Below are positions 1 to 11,475 of a stretch of 64,000 bases of DNA, piece by piece. Source of the DNA: Casuarius casuarius (lineage: Eukaryota > Chordata > Aves > Casuariiformes > Casuariidae); NCBI GenBank assembly GCA_003342895.1, contig PTFA01000020.1, positions 3,715,437 to 3,779,436 on the forward strand. Reading direction: 5' to 3'. The number at the start of each line of letters is the position of its first letter. Positions within the stretch are counted from its first letter, which is position 1. The notes under the pieces are model-generated. The model saw only the letters and a list, made by a program, of their open reading frames with translations. It was not told where the DNA came from and did no database searches. Made by a program: the position numbers and the translations under genes.

Positions 1-3000
1 AAAAAACATGTGCAGATTACACAGAATTATTAAGGTTAAATGAAGATACTAGTTTACGTCATGTTTTTGGCAATGGAGCACAGCCTTTTCACAGTAAAGT
101 GGCCTTGATTATTCAAAGGGGATTTGAAAGTGATTGTAAAATATTCAACTTTGGTTTATTTCTGTCTGTAATTTCCCTCTATGCACTTTCTCCTGCATGA
201 GTATTAGGTTTTCTGCTTGGCATCAGATTCAGTGGGGCAGAGGTATGATACTATGCTGTGACAAAACGCTATGCATTAAGGAGCTGTTTAGGCCGCAAAA
301 GATTGTTACTTTTAACCACTATTTCTTTCTCCTTCAGGAAAAAGATAAACTTGCATAGACTGCAAAACACCAACAAGCAACAGGAAAGACATAATCACAT
401 CAAGGAGTGAGAAGGGAGACAAACAAACCTGTTGCTAAATTGGCTTAGCCACCATCCACACTAACAACTTCAAGCAGCAAATAAAATCCAAATCTAGTTC
501 CTGAAAGCTGTGTAAAATTTGCAATCTCTTTTAAGTTAGAGAGACAATGTGTTAATCCTAAGGGAAAGACCAAAAGTCAAAGTATTCCCAAAGTAAGAAT
601 CAAATATTCTGGAACCATGTGAATAAATAAAAAGCAAAAAGGAAGCTGCAAAAGTCATCTTAAAAATAGGACAAAGACCTTTGACAAACAACTGTTAAAA
701 TATGGAAGAGAAATAAATCTTAAATATGCCATATTCTGTGATCTAGAAGACAAAAATAACATTTAGAGANTCATGAATCAATATAAAATATTTGAGAATT
801 GTTGGCTTTCCCCCAAACACATCCCGAAAGACATATTGTGGGAACATTCTTTGCACAAAGTATTCTAGCTGTGATATACTTGGTAGCTTCCCATGAAATC
901 ATAGTTCCAATATTACTGTAAATACAGTATGTTAAATAAAAAGATCTTTCAAGAACAAAAAAACATAATACTGTAAGGATACTCAAACCCAGCTGTCCCT
1001 GCTTTTAATGAGGTTTAAAAGACCAGACATTCAGAAATACACACATAAAATGGCACCTCCAACTCAAATGTACAACTGCCAGAGCCGGCGTCACACTCAC
1101 AGACTTGTATTTAATCATGTGTTTTAGTGTTTTTTTGCCAGGGCTAAAGTGCTCAACACACTACAGAGGCAAGCATTTTTTAAGAGAAAGACTTGGTGAC
1201 CTGCAAACTGGGTGAACATGAGATGAGATTTTTTTTAAAAAAACCTTCTGTCCTTCATTTTTGCCTTCAGCATGCAGTTCCCCTCTCCCACCCACCCCTG
1301 TTTTTAAGCCTGTTTTTAATTATTTCTCTCTCTAATCTTTTTTTCCCCTTAGCCACCCATATGTAACATGCAAATCCACTAGAGTGACTGTGAGGAATTT
1401 GCCAGTATTGCATTTGCTGAACCTTTAAAAGCAGGCAAAATGAGCAAGTCTGGAGCCTGATGTCAGAAACTACTTGCNTAAGTAAACCTTATTCACAAAA
1501 ATAGTTTGAAATGCTGCAGAATAGGTTTCCAATCTAGTGAGGCAAAACATACGTTCCTTCTGCTGCTGCCCATCATTTCCTGTGCGTGGTTGCCACTTTG
1601 GCTTACGCTCACTAATACCTTACTCCCCAGGTAGTCCTATTGAGTACTGTGAGACAACGCACGGAATAACATTCTCAGTATTAGCAACAGCCGCAAAAGC
1701 TGTCCCTTTGTCAATCATCTATAATCTGTGCTTTTATTAAAAATAGTTTGAAGAGCTGATATGTGTGCTGACAGTTTCCAGCCCTGTTGCAGCAACCTAT
1801 TTGGTTGTAAAGGGATTTAGTGTTCCAAATGCTGCAACAAATCTCATAACTGCCCAATTATCACTTGATGGCCACCACTCTCCGGCACCCTCGGGGCCAT
1901 GTCATTGAAGATAAGCTCTGTTTATGTTAACTTAGTGTCAGGATGTACAGCATATGTCTACGAGGCTGAATGAGTGCCCTTTTGCAGGATGTTCTGTACA
2001 TTCACATTGTGCAGCCAAGAGCCCTGAAGGTGTTGAAAAAGAAGAAAAGGCCTTTCATAGAGCTTAATCCAATTAAAGCACATTAATGAAGGTTAGGATC
2101 ATCTGTCACATTATCCAGACACATCCTTTCATGCATCATCATCTGATTACAAAGTCTGATTTTCTTTTAAGGCTTTTCATCCTCACTGAGAAAATGTGAT
2201 GGGAAATTCAAAATTTAAAATACTGGAGGCTGCAATGGGATTTGCTTCTTTCTGTGGGTTTTTTTTCCTCTCTCTGAAAAAAATATGATGTTTATTTTAA
2301 AATAGTAGTCTGTCTCACCAGCTGGTACAAACTGGCTCGTATCCAATATAGCCCACAGAGCAATCCCAAATAACACCTTCTAAGCTTTTTTTGAGGGAAT
2401 ATAAAATCAGATGAGTAAATGAAGAAGAAACACAGGAGACTAAAACACCATACCCTACATATGAATAACTGATTTCAGGCTCCGGTGCTTGTGGAACGAT
2501 ACAAGGCTAGATTTACTCTGATAGCACTGGGTCCACCACCCTGTCATCGCTGCATTAAACACTTTGAACAGCTGTAAAGGAGAGAGCATCCTTGTTCAGA
2601 AAAGAGGAAAAGGCAGATTCTGATTTCTGTACAATCCTCTTTATACCTCTACGGCATGGCAGAGATGACAAAAGGAGAGCCTACCCAGCCAGGTGAGAAT
2701 TTGCTTTGTGCAAGGAAGCCTTACAGTAAAACTAGCCTAGCCTTCTGGCTTGTTCTTCGAAGCAGCTGGAGAGCACAGATCACCATGCTAGAAAAGCTGA
2801 CCCTAGAACCAGAACCAGAAGCAAAAGGAGCAGCCTAATTTTTANAACTCAGGTAGTAGATAGATCCATTAAAGGTCAATGTGATAGAGACCATCGAGGA
2901 GAAAAACAAAAGCTTAACTTGGAAATTCAGTAACACAACAATGCCCTGAAAAACAAGCCTTGATCACAGCATTATCCTATGACAGAAATGTGACAATTTC

Positions 3001-5050
3001 CAACTATATCAGCACTTCAGCTGGTTACTACTACCTCCCTGCAGAAGGCTACTGGTCTCCCAACAGGGGTGGTAAGGAAATAATGTTGTACTGCTTGTCC
3101 ATGTCAGTGCAAATGGCAGTTCATGTCATCTGGCTACAAAGGCTGCTTAGATTAACTTTGCACAGAAGTCCTACAGGGATGCCTAAGCACTGAATCATCC
3201 TCTGGAGGAGTCCCACTTGCTCACACAATTGACTCTCTCAGTTGACTATGGAAAGAAAACAGAGAGATTAATGATCCCCCCACTTCCCCCCCAAGCCATC
3301 AGTCAGCTTTTATTTCTTTTTGGAACTACTGGTTCAGGCTGCATAGAGACTCAGGCAGGCATAACGTGCCTATATATGCCTGCAGATGCATGCCTTTAGA
3401 TAACATGCATGTATTTTGGCTTTCTTTATAACTGACAGGGCTAAACATTTTTTTACTTAGTTTTTGAAGAAATGATAAAATGCTGCATGATGTGCAGTGC
3501 CCACTGTTGGCTCAGTCCAATCGCAGNTGTCAAGCTCCAGGCACATACGCTGAAATTTGTGCAATCTGTACTCTGATATTTGCAAACAGAAAGGCGAGCA
3601 GCCAGACCTGCTGGGCCTCTTAGAATTATTAAGAGGTCGAAAGGATTCATGGAATACATACAGGAGGAATTGCTTGTTAGAATTCAAGAAGCATCCAGAG
3701 TCTACAATGTTAGGTTTTTAATGGATACCTTCTTTGAGTTTTATTAAGCTTGCTATGTACTTCAAGCAATAAAGCAATGCCACATGCATGACTACTGTGC
3801 TTTATTTCTCAGTTGCATTTAAAGCATTACCGAGGAGCATTCCCAGTTGAGGACTAAGTACATTTCTGAAAATTCAAGCTAGAAATCGACAGAACATGTC
3901 TCATCTTACATTGCTTTGCTACCTCACAAGCACTTAAACTAATATTATTTAAAATCAAAGCCAAAACAATTTCTCTCAACCTTCCTCCTGGGAGAGCGTG
4001 GGAGACCTACCTCCACTTCTGGAACTTAAAATACGTGAGGACTAGTAACCAGAAAGATATTTGCAGGAGTGGTGGATGGAAAGGTAAAATGCAATGAAAA
4101 GGCATAAAGCAGGCTGTGCCATTTTTGTCTTCTCCCTGTTTCTCATATGGCAAGCTAGAGCAAGCACTACTGCCGTAACCATGAGACCACTGCTTGTATA
4201 TTAGCACTTAGGACACTGTGCAGATCATCTCAGACACCTGTTCATTAACCTATTGTGGACAAAGACTCTTGCTTGCAAGCAGATGCAACTCCTAAAGCTG
4301 ATCCAGCAACCTGATCAGCCCACACAGCTTCACCCACATTTCCTGAGCACAGTCTGCCCCGTTCTCCAAGTTTCAAGTCCACTGTAAGAGATCACAATCG
4401 CAATAAATTTACTCCAGTTTTTAGAAATGGACAATAATCAAATACTTGGCTGCTCAAGGTCAGTCTAATTTGATATTCAATGCAAAGTACGCTTTTAGAC
4501 AACCGGGAATATAGGGCAGCATGCTATATACATTCTCTCTATTGGCTTCATGTTGACAGTTGAGATCAGTGGCAATTGTACACCAGTATCCAATGAAATA
4601 ATTCCGGTGATGTACATGTGCTTTCTTAACTCCTTCAGGGGTAAGCTAATGTCCTGATGCACAAGATTTTATTAGCACTGATTTAGCAAGGGTAGATTTG
4701 GCTCAACTGCTGTAGGGAAATGCCTCAATGAACTTGAATATTCAGCCTTAAACTTTGGAAAAGTCTGCATCTCAGTATAGCCCCGCTGTGGTTTTATCCT
4801 GTTTCCAGTTATTACTAGCCACACTAATCACTGAAAAAATGTAATTGTTAAATTGTCAATCTATGAAAGAAAAAGGGTGCCCTTGTGACAGACTTATATT
4901 TCCATGTGCTCTGCTTCATACCAATAGGGGCAGACTTAACAGAGTATGTGACCTGATTTCCCAGATGTCTGTAAATTTACTTGGCATTGAATTTTAAATC
5001 TGACTGAATTCAAAGCTCTTCATATAAAACACAACTCAAGTTAACTTTTA
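1..5050. other. Non-genic AT-rich stretch
   Basis: No recognisable gene. Open frames are all under 80 codons, overlap each other on both strands and show no domain. The stretch holds single N bases at 770, 1478, 2845 and 3527, a short T-then-A run near 1230-1243, and a motif-rich segment at 1755-2170 listed separately. A good acceptor-like pyrimidine tract ends at 337 without a convincing partner donor. Confidence 0.7.
1755..2170. promoter_or_regulatory. Candidate conserved noncoding / enhancer-like segment
   Basis: This segment has no low-complexity runs or repeat-like wording. It is dense in short motifs bound by developmental transcription factors: CAATTAAA and ATTAATGA homeodomain-type cores near 2070-2090, a TCTGTCA Meis/TALE-type core near 2103, and CATCATCATCTGATTAC further on. 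Such density is typical of vertebrate conserved noncoding elements but also occurs by chance in AT-rich DNA. Conservation cannot be judged from one sequence, so this is an inference with low confidence. Confidence 0.15.
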
Positions 5051-5080
5051 TCTCTCTCTCTTTTTCTTTCTGTCTCTCAG
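5051..5080. repeat. CT-rich simple repeat
   Basis: A pyrimidine-only run made of five TC units followed by T-rich and TCTC units. It is an ordinary imperfect CT microsatellite in which every base but one is C or T until the terminal AG. Confidence 0.8.
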
Positions 5081-5204
5081 CAGCTGTTCTTCTTTTATTA
5101 TTTCATGTGCTATATTCAATATGCAAAGTTTCCTTGTTTGTTAGACTACATTACACTTTCTAATGCACCTGTCATATTAGAAAACAGGAAAGTAGCATAA
5201 AGCA

Positions 5205-5236
5205 TCTCTTTCTTTTTTCTTTTTTTTTTTTTTCAG
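5205..5236 (+). repeat. Poly-pyrimidine (T-rich) tract ending in CAG
   Basis: About 30 consecutive pyrimidines, mostly T, end in TTTCAG. That is a textbook 3' splice acceptor shape. The frame that follows is open for 18 codons and then meets TAG. No upstream donor or recognisable exon goes with it, so I list it as a simple repeat that only resembles an acceptor. Confidence 0.7.
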
Positions 5237-6334
5237 TTAAAGGAAGACTTGGTTAAAAACAAAAAAAGAGGAAATATGCCTCTAACCATCTAGAGAGCTT
5301 AGACAAGGGTTGTTCAGCTTTATGAAACTTTAAAAGGCAACATTTCAGTGAGTTTAGTGCTCATAAATGGCAAAACATGACTGGTCCTGGAAAGTCTCCT
5401 TAAAAGGATGATTTTGGAGTTAAGACACAAGACAGACAGACCTGCATTCTGTTCTACATCTATCAACAGCTTTACTGGTTAGCTTCTGAGACTGTGTCAG
5501 TCCTGGAGAGGTTTAGAAAAATAATGTGCATCCTGATCTGAACCAATACTGAACCCAATGAGAGTGGCTATTTAGGCAGACAGCTGGACTTGCTCTCACC
5601 TTTTTTTAAGATAATTCTTCTGAAATTGAGTCAAATAGAAGTCATATAGCACAGTCCCACCTCAGAAGTCTTTTCCACACTAAAGCTTCTAGCAGGATAA
5701 GCCACTAGAGCTTTGTTACTAAGTTTTTTTTGGAGCAGGCAGATCACCAGGGTTGGAGCCGGGTATTTCTTCACTGTGGTCAGGATCACTGGACACTAGA
5801 AGAAATCTAGCCAAGCTGGTATGAAACAGCACTCAGGCTAATTTACCCTTCCTCACCATCAGCAAAAGATCACTCCAAGGGAATTTTGTATTGACACAGC
5901 AGCACTTCTTCTGGCATTCAGCCTCTTAATAGTGCACTGCAAAGCACTTTACATTGTTCAAAACTACGTACATTAGAGGACATTCATGAATATCTCCATT
6001 ATACATTCTTAGCAGTAAACAAAATTAAACAATATCACTAATGCATATTTAAATAAATCCGAGGTGTATTGCTGATTTGCTAGCACACAAAATTGCTATG
6101 AACATCCATGAAATTTAGGTGCACCGAATATTTCTATACATTTTTAAAAAGCTTGCCTCAATATGCTCAACTGTGAAACACTTTTTCCTTCATAGTAGTG
6201 TTTATAAGGCTAAAAGTATTGTTTTTTACAGTTGGCTGCATCTTATTTGGTAGGAGCAAAATAACAGCAGAAGATATAATTATTTAAAGCCAGAGAACAT
6301 GCAAGGCCAACGCCCTCAAAAACATCCTACCACT

Positions 6335-6400
6335 GTCACTGGAATTGAACCAGGACATGCTAAAGCTCAGTTCCAAGAGTACATCTGTGACTGAAACGCA
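6335..6400 (-). repeat. Possible tRNA/SINE remnant with a consensus B box
   Basis: On the minus strand, positions 6351-6341 read GGTTCAATTCC, an exact match to the RNA polymerase III B-box consensus (GGTTCRANTCC). The sequence 5' of it contains CTGAGCTTTAGCATGTCC. That is loosely like the decayed A-box side of a tRNA-derived SINE, but no tRNA cloverleaf can be drawn. A single 11-base match can arise by chance in 64 kb on two strands, so confidence is low. Confidence 0.22.
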
Positions 6401-7755
6401 CCAGAATTCCAAAAGGATGCGGTCACAAAAAAATCACATCTCCGACCAATGTTCTGGCAGGTTTTGCTAGTTTCTTCTGATTTCAACAAAGTTTCCTTGG
6501 GATGATATTCCCTGCAGTTCCTCTGTCTGGCACATAAGTCAGAAACTGGAGGGCTTCTATGGCAATATGCTTCAAAGTGTAGACCCAGATTCTTCCACAA
6601 CAGATTTTCAAAGATTGGGTTTTCATTTTGTAGCAGAAGAAAAATAGATATAATGCTTGCATCTATGAAACAGAATCATCTTTTTCCACCCACTTCTACA
6701 AGTCCAAATATTCCCACTGTTTTCCATATTTGTGTGTGAATTTTCCTCAGCTTTTTAGACATCACCCGCCTTTACAACAAAAACAGTCACAAGACTGAGT
6801 TACAACACAGATGTTGTCTGATCTCATTCAAAGTTTACTGCTGACAGTACCTAGCTGTGTTGAGCAACTGAGCTAAAATTTTGGCCCATCTCTGTGGCCT
6901 GGTCTCACTCAGCGAACTCTTAACTCTGTTGAAATTGGGTCTGAGAGAGCTGTTGTAAGCTGGGTGTGTAACTCACTCATTTGAAAAGCGCAGGCAATTC
7001 TTGTCTCTCGACCCAGTCACAGCGCCTTCCCCGCAGGAACTGCCAAAAGGGCACCAGCTGAATGCTCTCCATAGACCAAAAGCACAACACAACCTTGAAA
7101 TGCGCTACAAAATTTTGGCCAATAAAAATGTGAATTTGGTAGTTGCCATATAATTACTTTGTAACCCATTACCAAGCTATTTTGTCTTTCGTAATGCTAT
7201 CTTCACATTTTGTAAAGATTTTTTCAACTCCCAAACTATTTTTACAATAACATGTTCAAAAAATCCAAAGCCATGGTTTGAAAAAGTATTTCAATGCCTC
7301 AAGTCCTTTAAAATCTCTAATTAACTTTTAAATACAGGTCTGAATGACTCAGAACTAGATTTACAAGTGNGAATTACATGCTAAACGTTTTCTTAATTTT
7401 GACTATATTGCTGCCTTTGCAGCTCTGATTATCCATGTAGCATTAAGATGTAGCTGTGTAAGGGTGGGCTTCAGGAGGCAAATACNCCTCTAAACAATAC
7501 CTAGGAATTTAGGAAAGAAATATCCAAAAAAGGCTAAGGAAAGGGATGGCTTAAGCTTCACACAATACAGTGTATCCCGACTCTGGTAACCCTTTCTCTT
7601 GCAATAAGGAAAATCATCAGGAAAATGAAAATGCAGCAGTAAGCACATTTCTATATTCTAAGGCCAAAGTCCCCAACTCCTGGCACATCAGTTATTTGTT
7701 GGCTCGCAAGACACTTCAATGATTTTTGTAGCTACAGGAAAAGGAAAACTGAGGC

Positions 7756-7771
7756 AAAAAAAAAAAAAAAA
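7756..7771. repeat. Poly-A run (16)
   Basis: Sixteen uninterrupted A bases. It could be a decayed retroposon tail, but the 5' flanking sequence is not recognisable as any retroposon. Confidence 0.85.
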
Positions 7772-8044
7772 GTTCCCAACATAATGTTCCTCAAGTTCAC
7801 CCTGGAGGGTCACTCTTTAATGAATATTTTTATAGAGCAAGCATTGATTACAGCAAACACTACTATGCACAATTCTTTTCCTTTAGATACATCCTAAATA
7901 TAAGATCTATGCAAGTTCCCCATCCTTAATCCACTGAATATTTAATTATTCATGCCAAAGTGTAACCATTTTAACAGGAGCAGCTTAACAAGTGCCAAAC
8001 TAATGGCCACGAATGGCCTGATAGNCGGGTCACTCACAGTCGAG

Positions 8045-8097
8045 GTAGGAACTCAAACCCCCTCTAAGTGAGTACTCTAACCACCACTGCACAAAAG
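8045..8097 (-). mobile_element. tRNA-derived SINE fragment (MIR/amniote-SINE-like head)
   Basis: Read on the minus strand, this contains a cluster matching the tRNA-derived head of amniote SINEs: GCAGTGGTGGTTAGAGTAC (A-box side, compare tRNA-like CAGTGGTTAGAGCA), then ACTCACTTAGAG, then GGTTTGAGTTCC (B-box side, one insertion relative to GGTTCRANTCC). The order and spacing of the two promoter boxes are right for a Pol III SINE head. This wording is familiar from old amniote MIR-type SINEs, but I recall it from memory and cannot assign the subfamily. No clear core or tail follows, so it is a truncated relic. Confidence 0.45.
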
Positions 8098-11000
8098 GGG
8101 TGGGTTTGTACACAGTATCTCTGAGTGACTTCCCTGCTCAGACATTACCAATACGTCTAAATGCCTTCCAAATCAGGTCTGGCTCAGCAGCTCAGCACAC
8201 TGTTGGAGCTAGAAAATAATTACCTATCCCAGACCATAGCCTTCTGCCCAGATCAAGCTAAAGTGAGATTTAAGTACTTTGGAGCATTGCGATGATAATC
8301 TTTCATTTCATTCTGTGGGTGCTTCTACTTTCTGCTACAGGAGTCAGCAATACACCAGGTGGACAAAGTCACAACTGAAGCTTGTTTGGAAATGTCTCAC
8401 CCTATGCCAACCCTCATGTGACTTTGCAGATCACAACACAATCCTCAGTTATGATCCCAGGGTTCCCTTTTTTGTTCCTAACNGTATAAGGACAAAAACC
8501 CTAGTCTTCACTCTCAGTGATACATTAGCACCAGCGATCAGCAAAGTGTGTGGAGATAAATACCCACACAGCTAGTTTCTGAGTCTGTTTGGGTTCCTGA
8601 AAAGCTGCTGTCAGTAGTGTACAGTCATTCAGTTCACAGCATATCTCCTGCAATGCAGAGATTATAATGGAACTGCTAAAAATAATAACTGGACTTCAGA
8701 GAGAAAAATGATGCCTGATCCACAATTTCATAGTTTGTGCTGTATATGTTAGTTCTTTATAAAATTAAGTTATTGGCATTGAGGTGTCACTTTATTTTGG
8801 GTTGTTGCTCAGATTTGTGGGTTTGTTTGTTTTTGTTTGTTTTAAACATCTATTTATGTTCTAAACATACCAGCTCTGTGTCTGAGAGGACGGGGAAGGT
8901 GCAAACAAAAAGTGAGACTTTTACTAAAACAGTAGAGGGAGTAGAAATAAGTACATATTTCTGTATGCACATGAGAGAGAAGAAATTCAGATACTGGTGC
9001 AAAAAGTGGGAAGAGAGAGTGTAGGAACAAGGACAATATTTCAGAGGTAGGAAAGGCTAATATCTTATTTCAGGCATCTGTCTGGAAAGTGATCAACAGA
9101 TGGAAGGTTCACAACATCTGACATCCAAAGGGGAAATCAATATTTAACAGGATTTCTTCTTTCAAAATANTGATTTTTGAAAATAAACAGCCTTTAAGGA
9201 AGATACACGCACACACAGAACTAAAAGCAAGCCAGTTGAGGTTCTGGATCTTAGTATACCACACCGCTGCCTCAAATGTGGCTACCAGCTGCCCCAAGGG
9301 TAGATTTAAAACTTCAAGTGGTAGAAATTGAGGAATAGTTGTTCAGGTCATATGATTGCCATGCCACAGTTTAATCTTAAAGTGCAATTCCTATGGCAAA
9401 TCCAATATGGGGTTTACTTGTCAGGGCTACAAGCAGAAAATGACATTTAATGCTCTCTACCTTGGGTTTTAACACAGGTGATATGAGCAAGACATCTTAA
9501 ACTTGTGCTGAGATGAAAAGTGCACCAGCCACAAACACATCATGCTTCCTGTTCCTGTCATAAGCAATGATGCAGGAACGGAGCACACGCTGCTACTTCT
9601 CTGCAGCACATGTGCCTGTGGGTCCTCCCTTTCTCCATCCCTGCTTTATGAGAAAGAATGAAACAGAATTGCAAAAAACCTATTTACGCAGGAAAAGGTA
9701 TATGTAGTGCTGTCCGTAGTCCATCTGTGCTGACAGAGCTCTGTAGGCTGCACTGGGTGCTCTCTTGAAAGTATGACTGCACATAAAAATAAGTATTTAT
9801 CTGAGCAAGGCCCAGAAAAAACAGGGTAAATTTATTTTTACAGAAGTGTGTATGTTTCTATATGTACACATTTCTCAGATATCACTGATTGTATAATATA
9901 GAGAAATATTTTAGAAAGTTTTACTCTTTTTACAGGATGTAATGCTGAATCTGATATCTCAAGTTTCCAGATAATGACCAAAACTCTCCATCTGCTCAAG
10001 CTCGTTAAAATTAGTTGTGACTATGACCAGAATTAGCACTGTGTTCTCAAAAATAGAGGTTCTAATGATCTGTGCTGCTATCTTGGAAATGAATTATAAA
10101 TACCTCTTAAAATAGAGTACTGGTATTTTAGTTCCATTCTTTTTCCATAGCAACTTTTAAATTGAGCATTGCTTCCACATGTCAGGTCAGTGTGGCCAAA
10201 AACACCACATATGAATCACGGTGAATGTTAAAGAGGGAGCAATACTCAACAATGCTTCCTCTTTTGGAAGGGGAATTTCTTTCTCTGCTCCTTTCCTTGA
10301 TCTGAAGTATAAGCTTCTTCCAAATTGAAAATACATGTGCATGGAAAATATAACATGAAACTTGGAGGAAGGAGCCATAATAGGAGGTCGTCATTAAAAA
10401 AATTCTAAATTCAAAGCTGTAGAAGGTCAAGAAGTATCATTCACCCCTACACCCTGGCAACAAACCTGGTGTTCATTGGAAAATTCTCAGTCATAAACAA
10501 ATTTCAATATTTGCCTGATGGGAAAGTTAAATGAAACCTGTGCCATGTTGCCAAAACTGTAAATTAAATCCTAAACATTCATGCCCCCAAAGAGTCAACA
10601 ACCTTAGTCCTGACAAAAGCTAGCTTATTTTATACACTCAGAGTTATTCAGATGTTCTAAATTCCACCCAATTCCCTCAGCCTAGTGTTTCTCTTTGACT
10701 AAATGTTTTGGAAAGCCTGAAGCCAAGAGAAATCACCAAGCACAAAGAGTCACGTGGAATTTTGGCCCTCTTAATAAGCCCTAAATGATAAAGGTCTTTT
10801 CCCTTCCAACTTTTTTCCCCTGGGTTAAGCTACCTTACCCAAAGTCTCTAACAAGAGGTTCAGTATCTCTAAATGGAAAACAGTTATTAAAAAGGGCGGA
10901 CTGACACTGTCACTCCTCGAGGTCCCAGTCCCCTTGCAAAAAAAGGAAACAAATCCTAGTTGAATATAGTACACAAAAAAACATTAGTGTATAGTTCACT

Positions 11001-11239
11001 GGAGCAGCAGGTACTATTCATTCACAATTTGCAAGCATGTATCCCCAAAAGAATTACATGATGAAGAGTTTATGAACTTGAGCCAGCTGAACTGTTTCTT
11101 TTTATTTTGCAACTTATCTTCTATGTAGTTTCTTTCATTTCAAAATCTTTCTTTGAAAAGTGATGTGAAGCTAATGCAGTTGCTGCAGAACACTTTGCTA
11201 CCTACCTGATTCACTGCACGGGCCACTGTGGAAATCATC
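8098..11239. other. Non-genic stretch
   Basis: No gene recognised. It contains a GTTT simple repeat at 8818-8843, N bases at 8483 and 9170, and otherwise unique AT-rich sequence. The two longest open frames here, 8279-8575 and 8737-9024 on the plus strand, show no domain, and the second overlaps a simple repeat. Confidence 0.65.
8818..8843. repeat. (GTTT)n simple repeat
   Basis: Imperfect run of GTTT/GTTTTT units, about 26 bases. Confidence 0.85.
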
Positions 11240-11475
11240 TGATGAGGACTGGATGGTCTATCACCTCTCCTAGAATAATTGCCAGAATCTGTCTTGGTAA
11301 ATTGCTGGTTCCTAGGTATAGTTTGGTACTGGAGGTGGCTTTTGAAAATGACTTGAGTAAGCCGCAAAAATACGCTGCTGCTGCCAAACAAGCCATTTGT
11401 AAAATGCTGGATACAGAATTTCTTTCAGATTTCTTTCAGTGTTTCTCAGCTGCTGATCGTATACAGAGCTACTTA
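11240..11475 (+). mobile_element. CR1-clade LINE fragment (reverse transcriptase C-terminal region)
   Basis: The plus-strand frame from 11242 encodes about 79 residues. Its middle reads ENDLSKPQKYAAAAKQA. This aligns well with the region downstream of the polymerase domain in CR1-type LINEs, where the pattern is DDLKPS-x-x-AAAAKKAN followed by a hydrophobic turn. The stretch of alanine codons followed by Lys is a hallmark of that region, and a second copy in this window at 60973-61030 shows the same pattern (HAVAAKKASETLG). Flanks beyond roughly 30 codons on either side are too decayed to follow. A short tandem duplication (TTTCTTTCAG) lies at 11420-11441. The element is dead: no catalytic motif is present and the frame is tiny. 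Assignment is by protein pattern only. Confidence 0.45.

Larger units (their letters stand above)
5237..8044. other. Non-genic stretch
   Basis: No gene or recognisable repeat family apart from a Pol III B-box-like site near 6341 and a 16-base poly-A at 7756. Single N bases sit at 7370, 7486 and 8025. The largest open frame, about 77 codons on the minus strand at 6367-6600, has no domain character. Confidence 0.7.

Noticed and set aside
338..404. Exon after a good pyrimidine tract ending TTCAG at 337
   Set aside because: The only nearby donor (GGA|GTGAGA) is weak, and the open frame is 24 codons with no recognisable sequence.
5237..5293. Terminal exon (18 codons then TAG) after the T-rich acceptor-like tract
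   Set aside because: The tract is a simple repeat. The downstream frame is short and Lys-rich from an A-rich run, with no partner exon.
11205..11327. Minus-strand exon of 41 codons with CAG|GTAGGT donor and CTCCAG acceptor, peptide-like frame
   Set aside because: The plus strand of the same bases carries a CR1 reverse-transcriptase pattern (DLSKPQ...AAAAKQA), which explains the open frames better. The acceptor has a weak pyrimidine tract.
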